From: an uncultured Flavobacteriaceae bacterium
Lineage (GTDB): Bacteria; Bacteroidota; Bacteroidia; Flavobacteriales; Flavobacteriaceae
Assembly: GCA_937959395.1 (NCBI GenBank)
Contig: CALGLR010000117.1
Location: 1-52,029 of the forward strand
Direction of reading: 5' to 3'
Length of the DNA stretch: 52,029 nucleotides
Shown: piece after piece, positions 1 through 6,793 of the stretch
How the letters are laid out: each line of letters starts with the position of its first letter
How positions within the stretch are numbered: position 1 is the first letter of the stretch
Position numbers and translations under genes: made by a program
Notes under the pieces: model-generated
What the model was told of the DNA's origin: nothing
Seen by the model: the letters and a program-made list of their open reading frames with translations, nothing else
The model's database searches: none

Positions 1-110
1 GGCATATAATATTTTTAAGAAAAAAGATGAAGTTCAAGGCAAAAAACACAAGCATAGCTTGGTTACGCTGAGTATTTTTAACGAAGAAATTTGGCTTTTT
101 ACTCAAAAGA
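1..110 (+). repeat. Degenerate MITE-like repeat, copy A, cut by window edge
   Basis: This stretch has no gene. It contains a core (AGCATAGC, then a TACG word, then TTTTTAACGAAGAA) that matches the middle of the inverted-repeat element at 39319-39481 in the same orientation. The left terminus lies outside the window and I could not identify a clean right terminus. The assignment rests on the shared core and its spacing. Confidence 0.4.
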
Positions 111-143
111 TTAATGTTATTTTATGTTGATTTAGCTATATGT

Positions 144-638
144 TTAATCTACAAATTTTCCCAATCCAAAACGGCGAAGCATTTTCTTTTCAAATTCCCA
201 AAAGAATTTAAATTGTCCAAATAGCCATCCAAAAGTAACAAGAAGTATTTGATAGAATATAATACCAATAAAAATAAATAAAATCCAATAAAAAACAGGA
301 TGAAAATTATCTTCAGTAATCCCTATTAATTTTATTATTGGTCTTCCTATTAACATTGAAGAAGATCCGGTTATAGCAAATACTATAAAAATGCGAATCA
401 TTTCCCATTTATGATCTACTTTCCATTTGTTTTCTAGCTTTTTAAAAATAAAAAGGACGAACCGAAGTAAAAAGAATCCAATTAGTAGACCTAAAGCTAT
501 TGTAAATAACTTATTGTAGGATTTAGTAAAAGCATAAGATATTTTATACCCAGAGTATAGTAAACCAATACATCCAAGTATAGGAAATATAAGTTGCCAG
601 TTTTTTTGTATTTCCCAGCGTGACTTAAAGTTATTCAT
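144..638 (-). CDS. Conserved membrane protein, DUF6787-like
   Basis: A 164-residue protein with about four hydrophobic segments (roughly residues 17-33, 43-64, 81-105 and 113-138), a charged N-terminus and a basic C-terminal tail rich in aromatic residues (FGQFKFFWEFEKKMLRRFGL). It resembles a short inner-membrane protein conserved in Flavobacteriaceae that I recall as DUF6787; this is from memory and no search was run. Its function is unknown. The start is the ATG at 638, preceded by an AT-rich leader. It is followed by only 143 bases of repeat-like sequence in the window, so its downstream partner is not visible. Confidence 0.6.
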   Translation of the reverse strand: MNNFKSRWEIQKNWQLIFPILGCIGLLYSGYKISYAFTKSYNKLFTIALGLLIGFFLLRFVLFIFKKLENKWKVDHKWEMIRIFIVFAITGSSSMLIGRPIIKLIGITEDNFHPVFYWILFIFIGIIFYQILLVTFGWLFGQFKFFWEFEKKMLRRFGLGKFVD

Positions 639-749
639 CCGAACACTATGTTTTTTTGTTTTTTCAGATGAAATTCACCATTTATATTAGTGAGTTTAAA
701 CTAATAATCATGGCTCATTTCACAGCAAATAATTTGCTGCAAATATAAC

Positions 750-1193
750 TTAATTTGTGGGAATACGACCGCCTAGTAAATTCTGTTTATATCTGTTTTG
801 AAAATATACGAAGTAATTAAATAACTTATAATTCACATCGTAACCATAGTTAATTTTTTGATTATAAAATATTTGAGCTTCGTATAAGTTTGCAGAATAT
901 TTTTGTGGCTCTAAAACACGAGCATTCCACTCTCTTACAAGTTTTAAATTATTATTTTCCAAGTGCATTTGATTGTAAAATCCTTTTGGTTTAGCTTTAG
1001 AGGCTAACCAAGAATTATACCCAGGTTCAATAATTATAATATCATGTTCTAATTCACTATCCGAGATTTTTAAAGTATCACTTGAGATGATTTTTTTGTC
1101 TTGAATGGGGTCTTGTTTTTCTGGCAGTTTTTCTGTAGAAATACAACTCACAAAGCTAGTAGCAATGGCGAAAATAAAGAGTAAGCGTTTCAT
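750..1193 (-). CDS. Small lipoprotein, DUF6146-like
   Basis: A predicted outer-membrane-directed lipoprotein of about 147 residues. From the preferred ATG at 1193 the N-terminus is a short lysine-arginine start, a hydrophobic stretch and a lipobox (SFVSC), with Cys as the mature N-terminus. An in-frame ATG six codons upstream (1211) would give MNKLKI plus the same protein. The mature part has a block 'EPGYNSWLASKAKP', then WNARV and YFVYFQNRY, a pattern I associate with DUF6146 of Flavobacteriaceae. Function is unknown. It has the same orientation as the DUF937 gene behind it, but a hairpin repeat separates the two. Confidence 0.65.
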   Translation of the reverse strand: MKRLLFIFAIATSFVSCISTEKLPEKQDPIQDKKIISSDTLKISDSELEHDIIIIEPGYNSWLASKAKPKGFYNQMHLENNNLKLVREWNARVLEPQKYSANLYEAQIFYNQKINYGYDVNYKLFNYFVYFQNRYKQNLLGGRIPTN

Positions 1194-1262
1194 AATTTTA
1201 AGTTTATTCATTAATACAAAATTACTATTATTTTGTTTAGGGATAACTTAATTATTTTATAA

Positions 1263-1364
1263 ATGTCAGCTTGAGCGCTCTATAGAAATTTTGGGATTTA
1301 AACTTCTATAATTTAAAACACTTTTTTAAAAAGTATTTTGGCTATTAAGCGCTCAATATGACAT
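1263..1364. repeat. REP-like inverted repeat (TTGAGCGCTC family)
   Basis: An intergenic inverted repeat of about 100 bp. The left arm starts ATGTCAGCTTGAGCGCTC and the right arm ends GAGCGCTCAATATGACAT. The tips are therefore ATGTCA/TGACAT. An inner AT-rich palindrome (CACTTTTTTAAAAAGTA) lies within the loop. There is no ORF inside. It separates the DUF937 gene from the lipoprotein gene and could act as a transcript end, but its outer tips resemble those of the other hairpin families in the window. Confidence 0.7.
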
Positions 1365-1407
1365 TATTTTTTATAGACTGAGATCTATATTATATTATTA
1401 CAAAGGA

Positions 1408-2046
1408 TTACTTTTTTCCAAAAAGACCTCCAAGAAGACCTCCAATACCACCTTTTTTCTTATCACCACCTAGAACCATTCCAGCTACATCATCAATAAT
1501 GCTTCCATCACCATCAGCATCTAAAAGAGAAGTTAAAAAGCTTTGTTCAGATTGTGCTGAGTTATTTCCTAACATACCTCCTAATAAACCTGTTAAAGCG
1601 GAAGGGCTTGAAATGTTTTGCTGCTTGCTTTGTTTTCCTAAAACACCCATTAATAATGGTGCAGCAACTTTTAATATTTGACCTATAGATCCAGAATCCA
1701 TACCAGATTTTTGGCTCAATGCATTTTCAATATTTGCTTGTTTTCCTCCCAAAATATGTCCTAATATTTTACCACCATCATCACTTACACTAGAATCAAC
1801 ACCTCCAGAAAATAATCCTCCTAGATTATCTAAAATACTACCATCGTGTTTACCACTTAAAGCACTCATTAATCCTTGAGCACCTTCTGGTGTTGAAGCA
1901 TTTTTAGCCATAGCTTGAGTAAGTAAAGGCATAGCCATTGTTAAAATGCTAGCTGTTTTACTACTGTCTTGGCCAGTAGAACCTGCTACACCGCTAATAA
2001 TTGTTTTTCCAAGATCACTTCCTAATAAATCTAATATTCCTGACAT
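1408..2046 (-). CDS. DUF937 domain protein
   Basis: A 212-residue soluble protein with no signal peptide. It has the glycine-, serine- and leucine-rich composition of DUF937 proteins: repeated 'GGLFGG/LLGG' runs, a central 'KILGHILGGKQANIENALSQ' stretch (about residues 92-111) and a 'DADGDGSIIDDVAGMVLG' segment near the C-terminus that looks like an EF-hand-type Asp-rich loop. The family is common in Bacteroidota and proteobacteria (YidB-like) and has no established role. It is monocistronic here, with the serA stop 119 bases upstream of its start. Confidence 0.8.
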   Translation of the reverse strand: MSGILDLLGSDLGKTIISGVAGSTGQDSSKTASILTMAMPLLTQAMAKNASTPEGAQGLMSALSGKHDGSILDNLGGLFSGGVDSSVSDDGGKILGHILGGKQANIENALSQKSGMDSGSIGQILKVAAPLLMGVLGKQSKQQNISSPSALTGLLGGMLGNNSAQSEQSFLTSLLDADGDGSIIDDVAGMVLGGDKKKGGIGGLLGGLFGKK

Positions 2047-2164
2047 TCTTTTTGTTTAGTTTAATTTGTTTTTAATTTGAGATTATAAATTACAGAAAAA
2101 ACAAAGAACTAAGGAAATTTGATCCTTCATATTTTGAAAAAAAAGAATTAACATAGATTAAGTG

Positions 2165-3127
2165 CTATTTTTTATCGACTAAAAGCAAATTTTTGATTTG
2201 ATTTGCCAATTCTACACCAATTCTATCTTGTGCTTCATTTGTAGCAGCTCCAATATGAGGAGTTAAGGAAATACGTCCATTCATTAATACTTGTACTGCT
2301 GGTTTTGGCTCATCTTCAAAAGTATCTAGACCAGCAAATGCAATTTTACCAGAATTTAATGCATCAACTAAAGCAACTTCATCTATTACACCACCACGAG
2401 CTGCATTTATTATAGAAGCCCCATCTTTCATTAATTGCAATTCAGATTTTCCAATTACATATTCTTTTTGTGCAGGAACATGAAGCGTAACAAAGTCAGA
2501 TTTTTTTAATAGGGAATCAAATGCTTCCGTTTTAATATCAAAGTTTAAAGATTCACCATTATAAAAATCTAATGTTATTCTTGCTTCGTCTACAAATTTA
2601 TCTGCAGCAACAACTTTCATGCCTACACCAAGTGCAATCTTTGCAACTTCTTGGCCTATACGACCAAAACCTACTATACCTATTGTTTTTCCACGTAATT
2701 CAATACCTTTTGCGTAATTCTTTTTTAATTTCTTAAAATTAGAATCTCCCTCTAATGGCATATTTCTATTAGAATCGTGTAAGAATCTCACGCCTCCATA
2801 GAGGTGAGCAAAAACCAATTCGGCAACAGATTGCGAAGATGCAGCAGGTGTATTTATAACATGTAAACCTTTTTCTCTAGCATAGTCTACATCTATATTA
2901 TCCATACCAACACCACCACGACCTATAATTTTTAAATTAGAACAGGCATCAATAATATCTTTGCGAACCTTTGTAGCACTTCTAACTAGTATAACATCAA
3001 TGTTATTTTCGTTTATATAACTTATTAATTGTTCTTGAGCTACTGTTGTTGTTATAACTTCGAAACCTGAAGCTTCTAGTGCTTCTATTCCGCTTTGCGA
3101 TATACCATCGTTTGCTAATACTTTCAT
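2165..3127 (-). CDS. serA: D-3-phosphoglycerate dehydrogenase, short form
   Basis: Catalyses NAD-dependent oxidation of 3-phosphoglycerate, the first step of serine synthesis, in the cytoplasm. The substrate domain is at the two ends (GRGGVGMDNID near residue 74) and the Rossmann domain in the middle (GIVGFGRIGQEVA near 155). The catalytic Arg is in AARGGVIDE and the catalytic His in TPHIGAAT. At 320 residues it lacks the C-terminal ACT domain, so serine feedback by that route is not expected. I take the start at 3127 (MKVLANDG), which matches the family N-terminus. An upstream in-frame ATG at 3145 adds MKNKFF, but those codons belong to a leader shared with serC and ychF. The gene lies just downstream of serC on the same strand. 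Confidence 0.93.
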   Translation of the reverse strand: MKVLANDGISQSGIEALEASGFEVITTTVAQEQLISYINENNIDVILVRSATKVRKDIIDACSNLKIIGRGGVGMDNIDVDYAREKGLHVINTPAASSQSVAELVFAHLYGGVRFLHDSNRNMPLEGDSNFKKLKKNYAKGIELRGKTIGIVGFGRIGQEVAKIALGVGMKVVAADKFVDEARITLDFYNGESLNFDIKTEAFDSLLKKSDFVTLHVPAQKEYVIGKSELQLMKDGASIINAARGGVIDEVALVDALNSGKIAFAGLDTFEDEPKPAVQVLMNGRISLTPHIGAATNEAQDRIGVELANQIKNLLLVDKK

Positions 3128-3163
3128 GAAAAATTTATTTTTCATTCCCGTGTATGCGGGAAT
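3125..3163 (-). promoter_or_regulatory. serA leader: hairpin plus palindrome abutting the start
   Basis: Reading on the minus strand, the leader has a stem ATTCCCG/CGGGAAT (3144-3150 with 3157-3163) and then the perfect palindrome GAAAAATAAATTTTTC (3128-3143), immediately followed by the ATG of serA. The same two-part arrangement precedes serC and ychF. The hairpin also resembles the REP-like unit at 3208-3232. Confidence 0.65.
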
Positions 3164-3204
3164 CTTTATTATTGTTTTTATTTTTATAACTAACTAACTC
3201 TCTA

Positions 3205-3234
3205 TAATAGATTCTCGCCTTCGCGGGAATGACA
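3205..3234. repeat. REP-like palindrome in the serC-serA gap
   Basis: A short palindromic unit, GATTCTCGCCTTCGCGGGAATGACA, lies between serC and serA. It has a TGACA tip like the larger hairpins in the window. Its body closely matches the serA leader hairpin, suggesting that the leader hairpin may derive from this repeat. Confidence 0.6.
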
Positions 3235-3245
3235 AACTAGAGAAT

Positions 3246-4310
3246 TTAAGCTTTACTTTCTAATTCACTCATTATTTCTACAAGTACTTTTACACTGTCT
3301 AATGATAATGCATTATACATACTCGCTCTGTAACCACCAACACTTCTATGACCATTTAATCCATTAATACCAGCATCTTGCCACATGGTATCAAAAGTTT
3401 CTTTTAGATCGTCATTTAATAAAGTAAACGTTGCATTCATGTTTGAACGGTCTTCTTTAGCCGAGTATCCTTTAAATAATGGATTTAAATCAATTTCAGA
3501 ATACATTAAAGTCGCTTTTTTTTCATTTTCTTTTTCGATCGCTTTAATCCCACCGAGGTTTTTTAACCATTCCATAGTTAACATAGATGTGTATACGGCA
3601 AAAACAGGAGGGGTATTAAACATGCTACCTTTACTTAGGTGTACTTTATAATCTAGCATCGAAGGAATTTTTCGAGAGACTTTTCCTAAAATATCTTCTT
3701 TTATAACAACTAGAGTAGTTCCAGCTGGTCCCATATTTTTTTGTGCGCCTGCATATATCAAATCAAATTGAGAGAAATCTAATACACGAGAGAATATATC
3801 ACTACTCATATCACAAACTAAAGGAATTTTAGTTTTAGGAAATTTTTTCATTTGCGTTCCAAATATGGTATTGTTGGAAGTACAGTGAAAATAATCATGA
3901 TCCTCAGGAATATCATATTCTTTAGGGATATAATTAAAATTTGCACTTTTTGACGATGCTACTTCATGAATATCATCAAAAATAGCAGCTTCTTTAATAG
4001 CTTTGTCACTCCAAGTTCCTGTATTTAGATAAGCAGCTCTTTTTTCTAATAAATTTTGAGCAACCATTAAAAATTGTGTACTTGCACCACCTTGCAAGAA
4101 TAATGCTTTATAGCCTTTTCCTTCTAAACCTAATAACTCTAAGGCTAAAGCACGTGCTTTTTCCATGACATCTACAAAAGGTTTACTTCTATGTGATATT
4201 TCTAGAAGAGAAAGATTGTCGTTATTAAAATTAAGAACAGCTTCAGAAGCTTTTTGTAATACTTCTTGTGGTAAAACGCATGGTCCTGCGCTAAAGTTAT
4301 GTTTTTTCAT
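3246..4310 (-). CDS. serC: Phosphoserine aminotransferase
   Basis: A PLP-dependent class V-fold aminotransferase that converts 3-phosphohydroxypyruvate and glutamate to phosphoserine and 2-oxoglutarate, the second step of serine synthesis; it can also act in pyridoxal phosphate synthesis. Visible marks are the N-terminus HNFSAGPCVLP, LFLQGGASTQF (phosphate binding), the PLP lysine in YAGAQKNMGPAG and the C-terminal GHRSVGGYRASMYNA. It has 354 residues from the ATG at 4310, normal for the family. An upstream ATG at 4328 adds MKNKFF and is part of the shared leader. It sits directly upstream of serA, so the first two steps of the pathway are paired. Confidence 0.95.
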   Translation of the reverse strand: MKKHNFSAGPCVLPQEVLQKASEAVLNFNNDNLSLLEISHRSKPFVDVMEKARALALELLGLEGKGYKALFLQGGASTQFLMVAQNLLEKRAAYLNTGTWSDKAIKEAAIFDDIHEVASSKSANFNYIPKEYDIPEDHDYFHCTSNNTIFGTQMKKFPKTKIPLVCDMSSDIFSRVLDFSQFDLIYAGAQKNMGPAGTTLVVIKEDILGKVSRKIPSMLDYKVHLSKGSMFNTPPVFAVYTSMLTMEWLKNLGGIKAIEKENEKKATLMYSEIDLNPLFKGYSAKEDRSNMNATFTLLNDDLKETFDTMWQDAGINGLNGHRSVGGYRASMYNALSLDSVKVLVEIMSELESKA

Positions 4311-4347
4311 GAAAAATTTATTTTTCATTTCCGTGAAAACGGAAATC
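4308..4347 (-). promoter_or_regulatory. serC leader: hairpin plus palindrome abutting the start
   Basis: On the minus strand the stem ATTTCCGT/ACGGAAAT (4327-4334 with 4339-4346, loop TTTC on that strand) is followed by GAAAAATAAATTTTTC (4311-4326) and directly by the serC ATG. Compared with serA, a C:G pair in the stem has become T:A on both sides, which is a compensatory change. Confidence 0.65.
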
Positions 4348-4427
4348 TCTTTAAATTCAATTTTTTGTAAGATACAAAGGTGCTAATTTCTCTTCTAAAT
4401 TATGTTATTAAATTAATAATTTATTGG

Positions 4428-5486
4428 CTATATTTTTATCAAGAATTCAATTGTATCCACATTATCTGCATAATCCCAAAGTTGAGGAGTTTGAGTTTCT
4501 CCAAAAGAAACTTCATTTTCTATAAAATCTTTAGAAACAATGCATTGAATGTTATCTTTTTCATCCTTTAATTTTGCTTTTAGAACGTCTGCATTTTCAT
4601 AATATTCATAGAAAACGGTAGCTATAGGGGAGGCATTGCTTTCGTCTTCTTTTATCATTAGAAATCCATTTTCTAATAAGTTAAATTCACTCATTAAATA
4701 CACCGCTTTATTATAATCGTAATTATTTGCATATTTTGCTTTATTAATAATAGGATGCCAATGGTATATTGATTCAAAAAAGGCATCAAAATTATAATCT
4801 TTGGGAACATATAATTTAGAGACACTTCTACAACCCAATCCGTAATATCTAAAAATGTCTTCAGAGAGCGCTTTAAGCTCTTCTTTAGTTTCTTTTCCTG
4901 TTAATATTGCTAATGAGTTTCTATTATTTCTTATTATGGACGGTTTACCTTTAAAATAATACTCAAAATACCGTGCTGTATTATTACTTCCAGTTGCAAT
5001 AACTGCATTAAAGTTTTGAAGCTTTTCTTCAGTAAATTCAATTTTTCCTTTAAAATAAGGATCTAAGTGCTCTAAATATTTAGCTAAATAGGGTAGAAGG
5101 TATTTATCGTTTGATGATTGTTTTATTAAAACAGAATGGCCAGATATAAGTACAGCGAGAAAGTCATGAAAACCAACAAGCGGAATGTTTCCTGCCATTA
5201 TAATCGCAACCTTTTGAGAACTAGTCGAATTAAAATTATAACGGTCAAGCCATTTTGATAAGTTGTTGCTGTTTAATTGTTTAGACCATCCGTTTAAAGC
5301 GTAAGTAATATTTTCTGTTGTAAACCAGCCGTTATTTTCTTGCGCTAATTTAATCTGATGTTTAAAACCTTCGAAAAACAAATCGTTATTAGTAACGTCT
5401 AATTTCTGTTTAAATTCATTAGAAGAAAACTGACTAATAAAATCACCTAGTTTTGAAAACGCGTTAATTCTTTGTTGTAATTGCAT
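4428..5486 (-). CDS. LuxC-like acyl-CoA reductase
   Basis: A 352-residue protein of the LuxC/aldehyde-dehydrogenase superfamily. Such enzymes reduce acyl-CoA to aldehyde with NAD(P)H. The presumptive nucleophile is Cys219 in YYGLGCRSVSK. Other landmarks are IIMAGNIPLVGFHDFLAVL (about residues 95-113), HSVLIKQSSND and NAVIATGSNNTARYFEYYF. It is shorter than the LuxC of light-producing bacteria (about 480), but this short form occurs widely in Flavobacteriaceae, and no lux genes are nearby. It is divergent from the ferredoxin gene, with a 64-base gap. The physiological substrate cannot be read from the sequence. Confidence 0.8.
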   Translation of the reverse strand: MQLQQRINAFSKLGDFISQFSSNEFKQKLDVTNNDLFFEGFKHQIKLAQENNGWFTTENITYALNGWSKQLNSNNLSKWLDRYNFNSTSSQKVAIIMAGNIPLVGFHDFLAVLISGHSVLIKQSSNDKYLLPYLAKYLEHLDPYFKGKIEFTEEKLQNFNAVIATGSNNTARYFEYYFKGKPSIIRNNRNSLAILTGKETKEELKALSEDIFRYYGLGCRSVSKLYVPKDYNFDAFFESIYHWHPIINKAKYANNYDYNKAVYLMSEFNLLENGFLMIKEDESNASPIATVFYEYYENADVLKAKLKDEKDNIQCIVSKDFIENEVSFGETQTPQLWDYADNVDTIEFLIKI

Positions 5487-5493
5487 TCGTTTA

Positions 5494-5525
5494 TTTGGTT
5501 ATGAGTGGTTTTGGCTTTATTTTTG
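5494..5525 (+). promoter_or_regulatory. Bacteroidota-type promoter of the ferredoxin gene
   Basis: TTTG at 5494-5497, a 20-base spacer and TATTTTTG at 5518-5525 match the known Bacteroidota pattern (TTG near -33, TAnnTTTG near -7). The ATG follows 25 bases later. No Shine-Dalgarno sequence is seen, as usual in this phylum. Confidence 0.7.
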
Positions 5526-5550
5526 TACAAATTTAGAATAAAAAAAACCT

Positions 5551-5904
5551 ATGGCAATTATAATAACGGACGAATGTATAAACTGTGGAGCGTGTGAACC
5601 TGAATGCCCAAACACTGCAATTTATGAAGGTGCAGACGATTGGCGTTATAAAGATGGAACTAGTTTAGAAGGAAAAGTAGTTTTACCAAATGGAAATGCA
5701 GTAGATGCAGATGAAGCACAAGAACCAGTAAGTGATGAAATTTATTATATCGTACCAGATAAATGTACTGAGTGTAAAGGGTTTCATGATGAACCCCAAT
5801 GTGCAGCAGTTTGCCCAGTAGATTGTTGTGTGCCAGATGATGATAATGTTGAAGAGGAAGATGTTTTATTAGGTAAACAACGTTTTATGCATCCAGAAGA
5901 ATAA
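5551..5904 (+). CDS. 2[4Fe-4S] ferredoxin
   Basis: A small acidic electron carrier of 117 residues. The first cluster motif is [12 protein letters not shown] near the N-terminus. The second is [13 protein letters not shown] followed by CPVDCC, with the long spacing typical of Allochromatium-type 2[4Fe-4S] ferredoxins. An Asp/Glu-rich stretch lies between the clusters and at the C-terminus. It is divergent from the acyl-CoA reductase, a pairing that could reflect shared redox metabolism, but this is only positional evidence. It has a clear promoter and its own terminator, so it is probably transcribed alone. Confidence 0.9.
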   Translation: MAIIITDECINCGACEPECPNTAIYEGADDWRYKDGTSLEGKVVLPNGNAVDADEAQEPVSDEIYYIVPDKCTECKGFHDEPQCAAVCPVDCCVPDDDNVEEEDVLLGKQRFMHPEE

Positions 5905-5930
5905 ACAATAAACAAATAACTAATAAATTA

Positions 5931-5957
5931 AATCTCAAGTATATACTTGAGATTTTT
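5931..5957 (+). terminator. Intrinsic terminator after ferredoxin gene
   Basis: A perfect 12-bp inverted repeat, AATCTCAAGTAT/ATACTTGAGATT, ends in a run of T on the plus strand. It lies between the convergent ferredoxin and methyltransferase genes. The T-run favours termination of the plus-strand transcript. Confidence 0.8.
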
Positions 5958-6701
5958 TTATGCCATTTTTTTAGCAACTACAACATAAGTATCAAAAGCA
6001 TAGCTTTTTTTATCTATAAATTCTATGAGTTCAAAATCATTAAGTAGTAAAAATAATTCCCATTCATTTTTTGTAAAAGCTCTTACTTCCGAATTGTCTT
6101 GAGCAATTAATCTCGAATTGTTTTTATTAATTTCATAATATTTAGAATCCCAATTAAACATAAAGTTGTTAGACGTATTGGTATTTAAAAAACTATCTCT
6201 ATAATAATTTTTGCCATTAAATGCGGCTTTGTGTTCTATTAATACACCTCCTTTTATTTGTTTGAAAAAGCGAGATGCGTCTATAAAATCAAAGCAGAGT
6301 AGGCCTTCTTTAGTTAGATTTTTAGTTATAGATTTTAAGGTATTATGTATGTCTATATTATTTAATAAGTAACTGGTTGTTCGTCCAGTAATAATAATAC
6401 TTTCTGAAGGCTCTTCAAGACTAAAATTTGTCATATCACCATTTATAAAGGTGCCTTTTGGGTTTTTCGACTTCGATAGATTGACCATATCTATGCTATA
6501 ATCTAATCCTGAATAGTTATAATTATTTTTAATAAAATGTTGTGCTAAGTTTCCTGTACCAGAACCAATCTCTAAAATTTGCTTTTTTTTATACTTTTTT
6601 AAAATAGAACTGTAAAACTCATATTCTAATTCATAATCGATGAAAGTTTGATACATCGCATCATAAATCGTTTCAAATCCATTTGAATATAAACTCTGCA
6701 T
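5958..6701 (-). CDS. Class I SAM-dependent methyltransferase
   Basis: A 247-residue cytosolic protein. SAM-binding motif I is ILEIGSGTGNLAQHF (about residues 57-71), followed by the acidic residue of motif II in YSGLDYSIDMV and by motif FINGDMTNF. The C-terminal half carries the substrate site and has no diagnostic residues I can read, so the substrate is unknown. It sits alone between two terminators: that of the receptor gene upstream on the same strand and the ferredoxin terminator facing it. Confidence 0.8.
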   Translation of the reverse strand: MQSLYSNGFETIYDAMYQTFIDYELEYEFYSSILKKYKKKQILEIGSGTGNLAQHFIKNNYNYSGLDYSIDMVNLSKSKNPKGTFINGDMTNFSLEEPSESIIITGRTTSYLLNNIDIHNTLKSITKNLTKEGLLCFDFIDASRFFKQIKGGVLIEHKAAFNGKNYYRDSFLNTNTSNNFMFNWDSKYYEINKNNSRLIAQDNSEVRAFTKNEWELFLLLNDFELIEFIDKKSYAFDTYVVVAKKMA

Positions 6702-6732
6702 AATTTTGATTTGTTTAAGATGGTATATATAA

Positions 6733-6769
6733 AGATAAAAAAAATGCCGTTCAAAAAGAACGGCATTTT
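6733..6769 (-). terminator. Intrinsic terminator of the TonB-dependent receptor gene
   Basis: A 12-bp stem, AAAATGCCGTTC/GAACGGCATTTT, with a 5-base loop (6741-6769) is followed on the minus strand by a run of eight T. It lies 25 bases past the receptor stop codon and before the methyltransferase start. Confidence 0.85.
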
Positions 6770-6793
6770 AAATATTTAAATATTTTTAGATCA

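Noticed and set aside
3128-3145. MKNKFF as a genuine N-terminal extension of serA (and of serC at 4311-4328)
   Set aside because: The codons coincide with a palindrome that also precedes ychF, and the family N-termini begin at the next Met. It is treated as leader.
4428-5904. Bioluminescence (lux) locus because of the LuxC-like gene
   Set aside because: No luciferase or luxD/E genes are nearby, and this short LuxC-like form is common in non-luminous Flavobacteriaceae.
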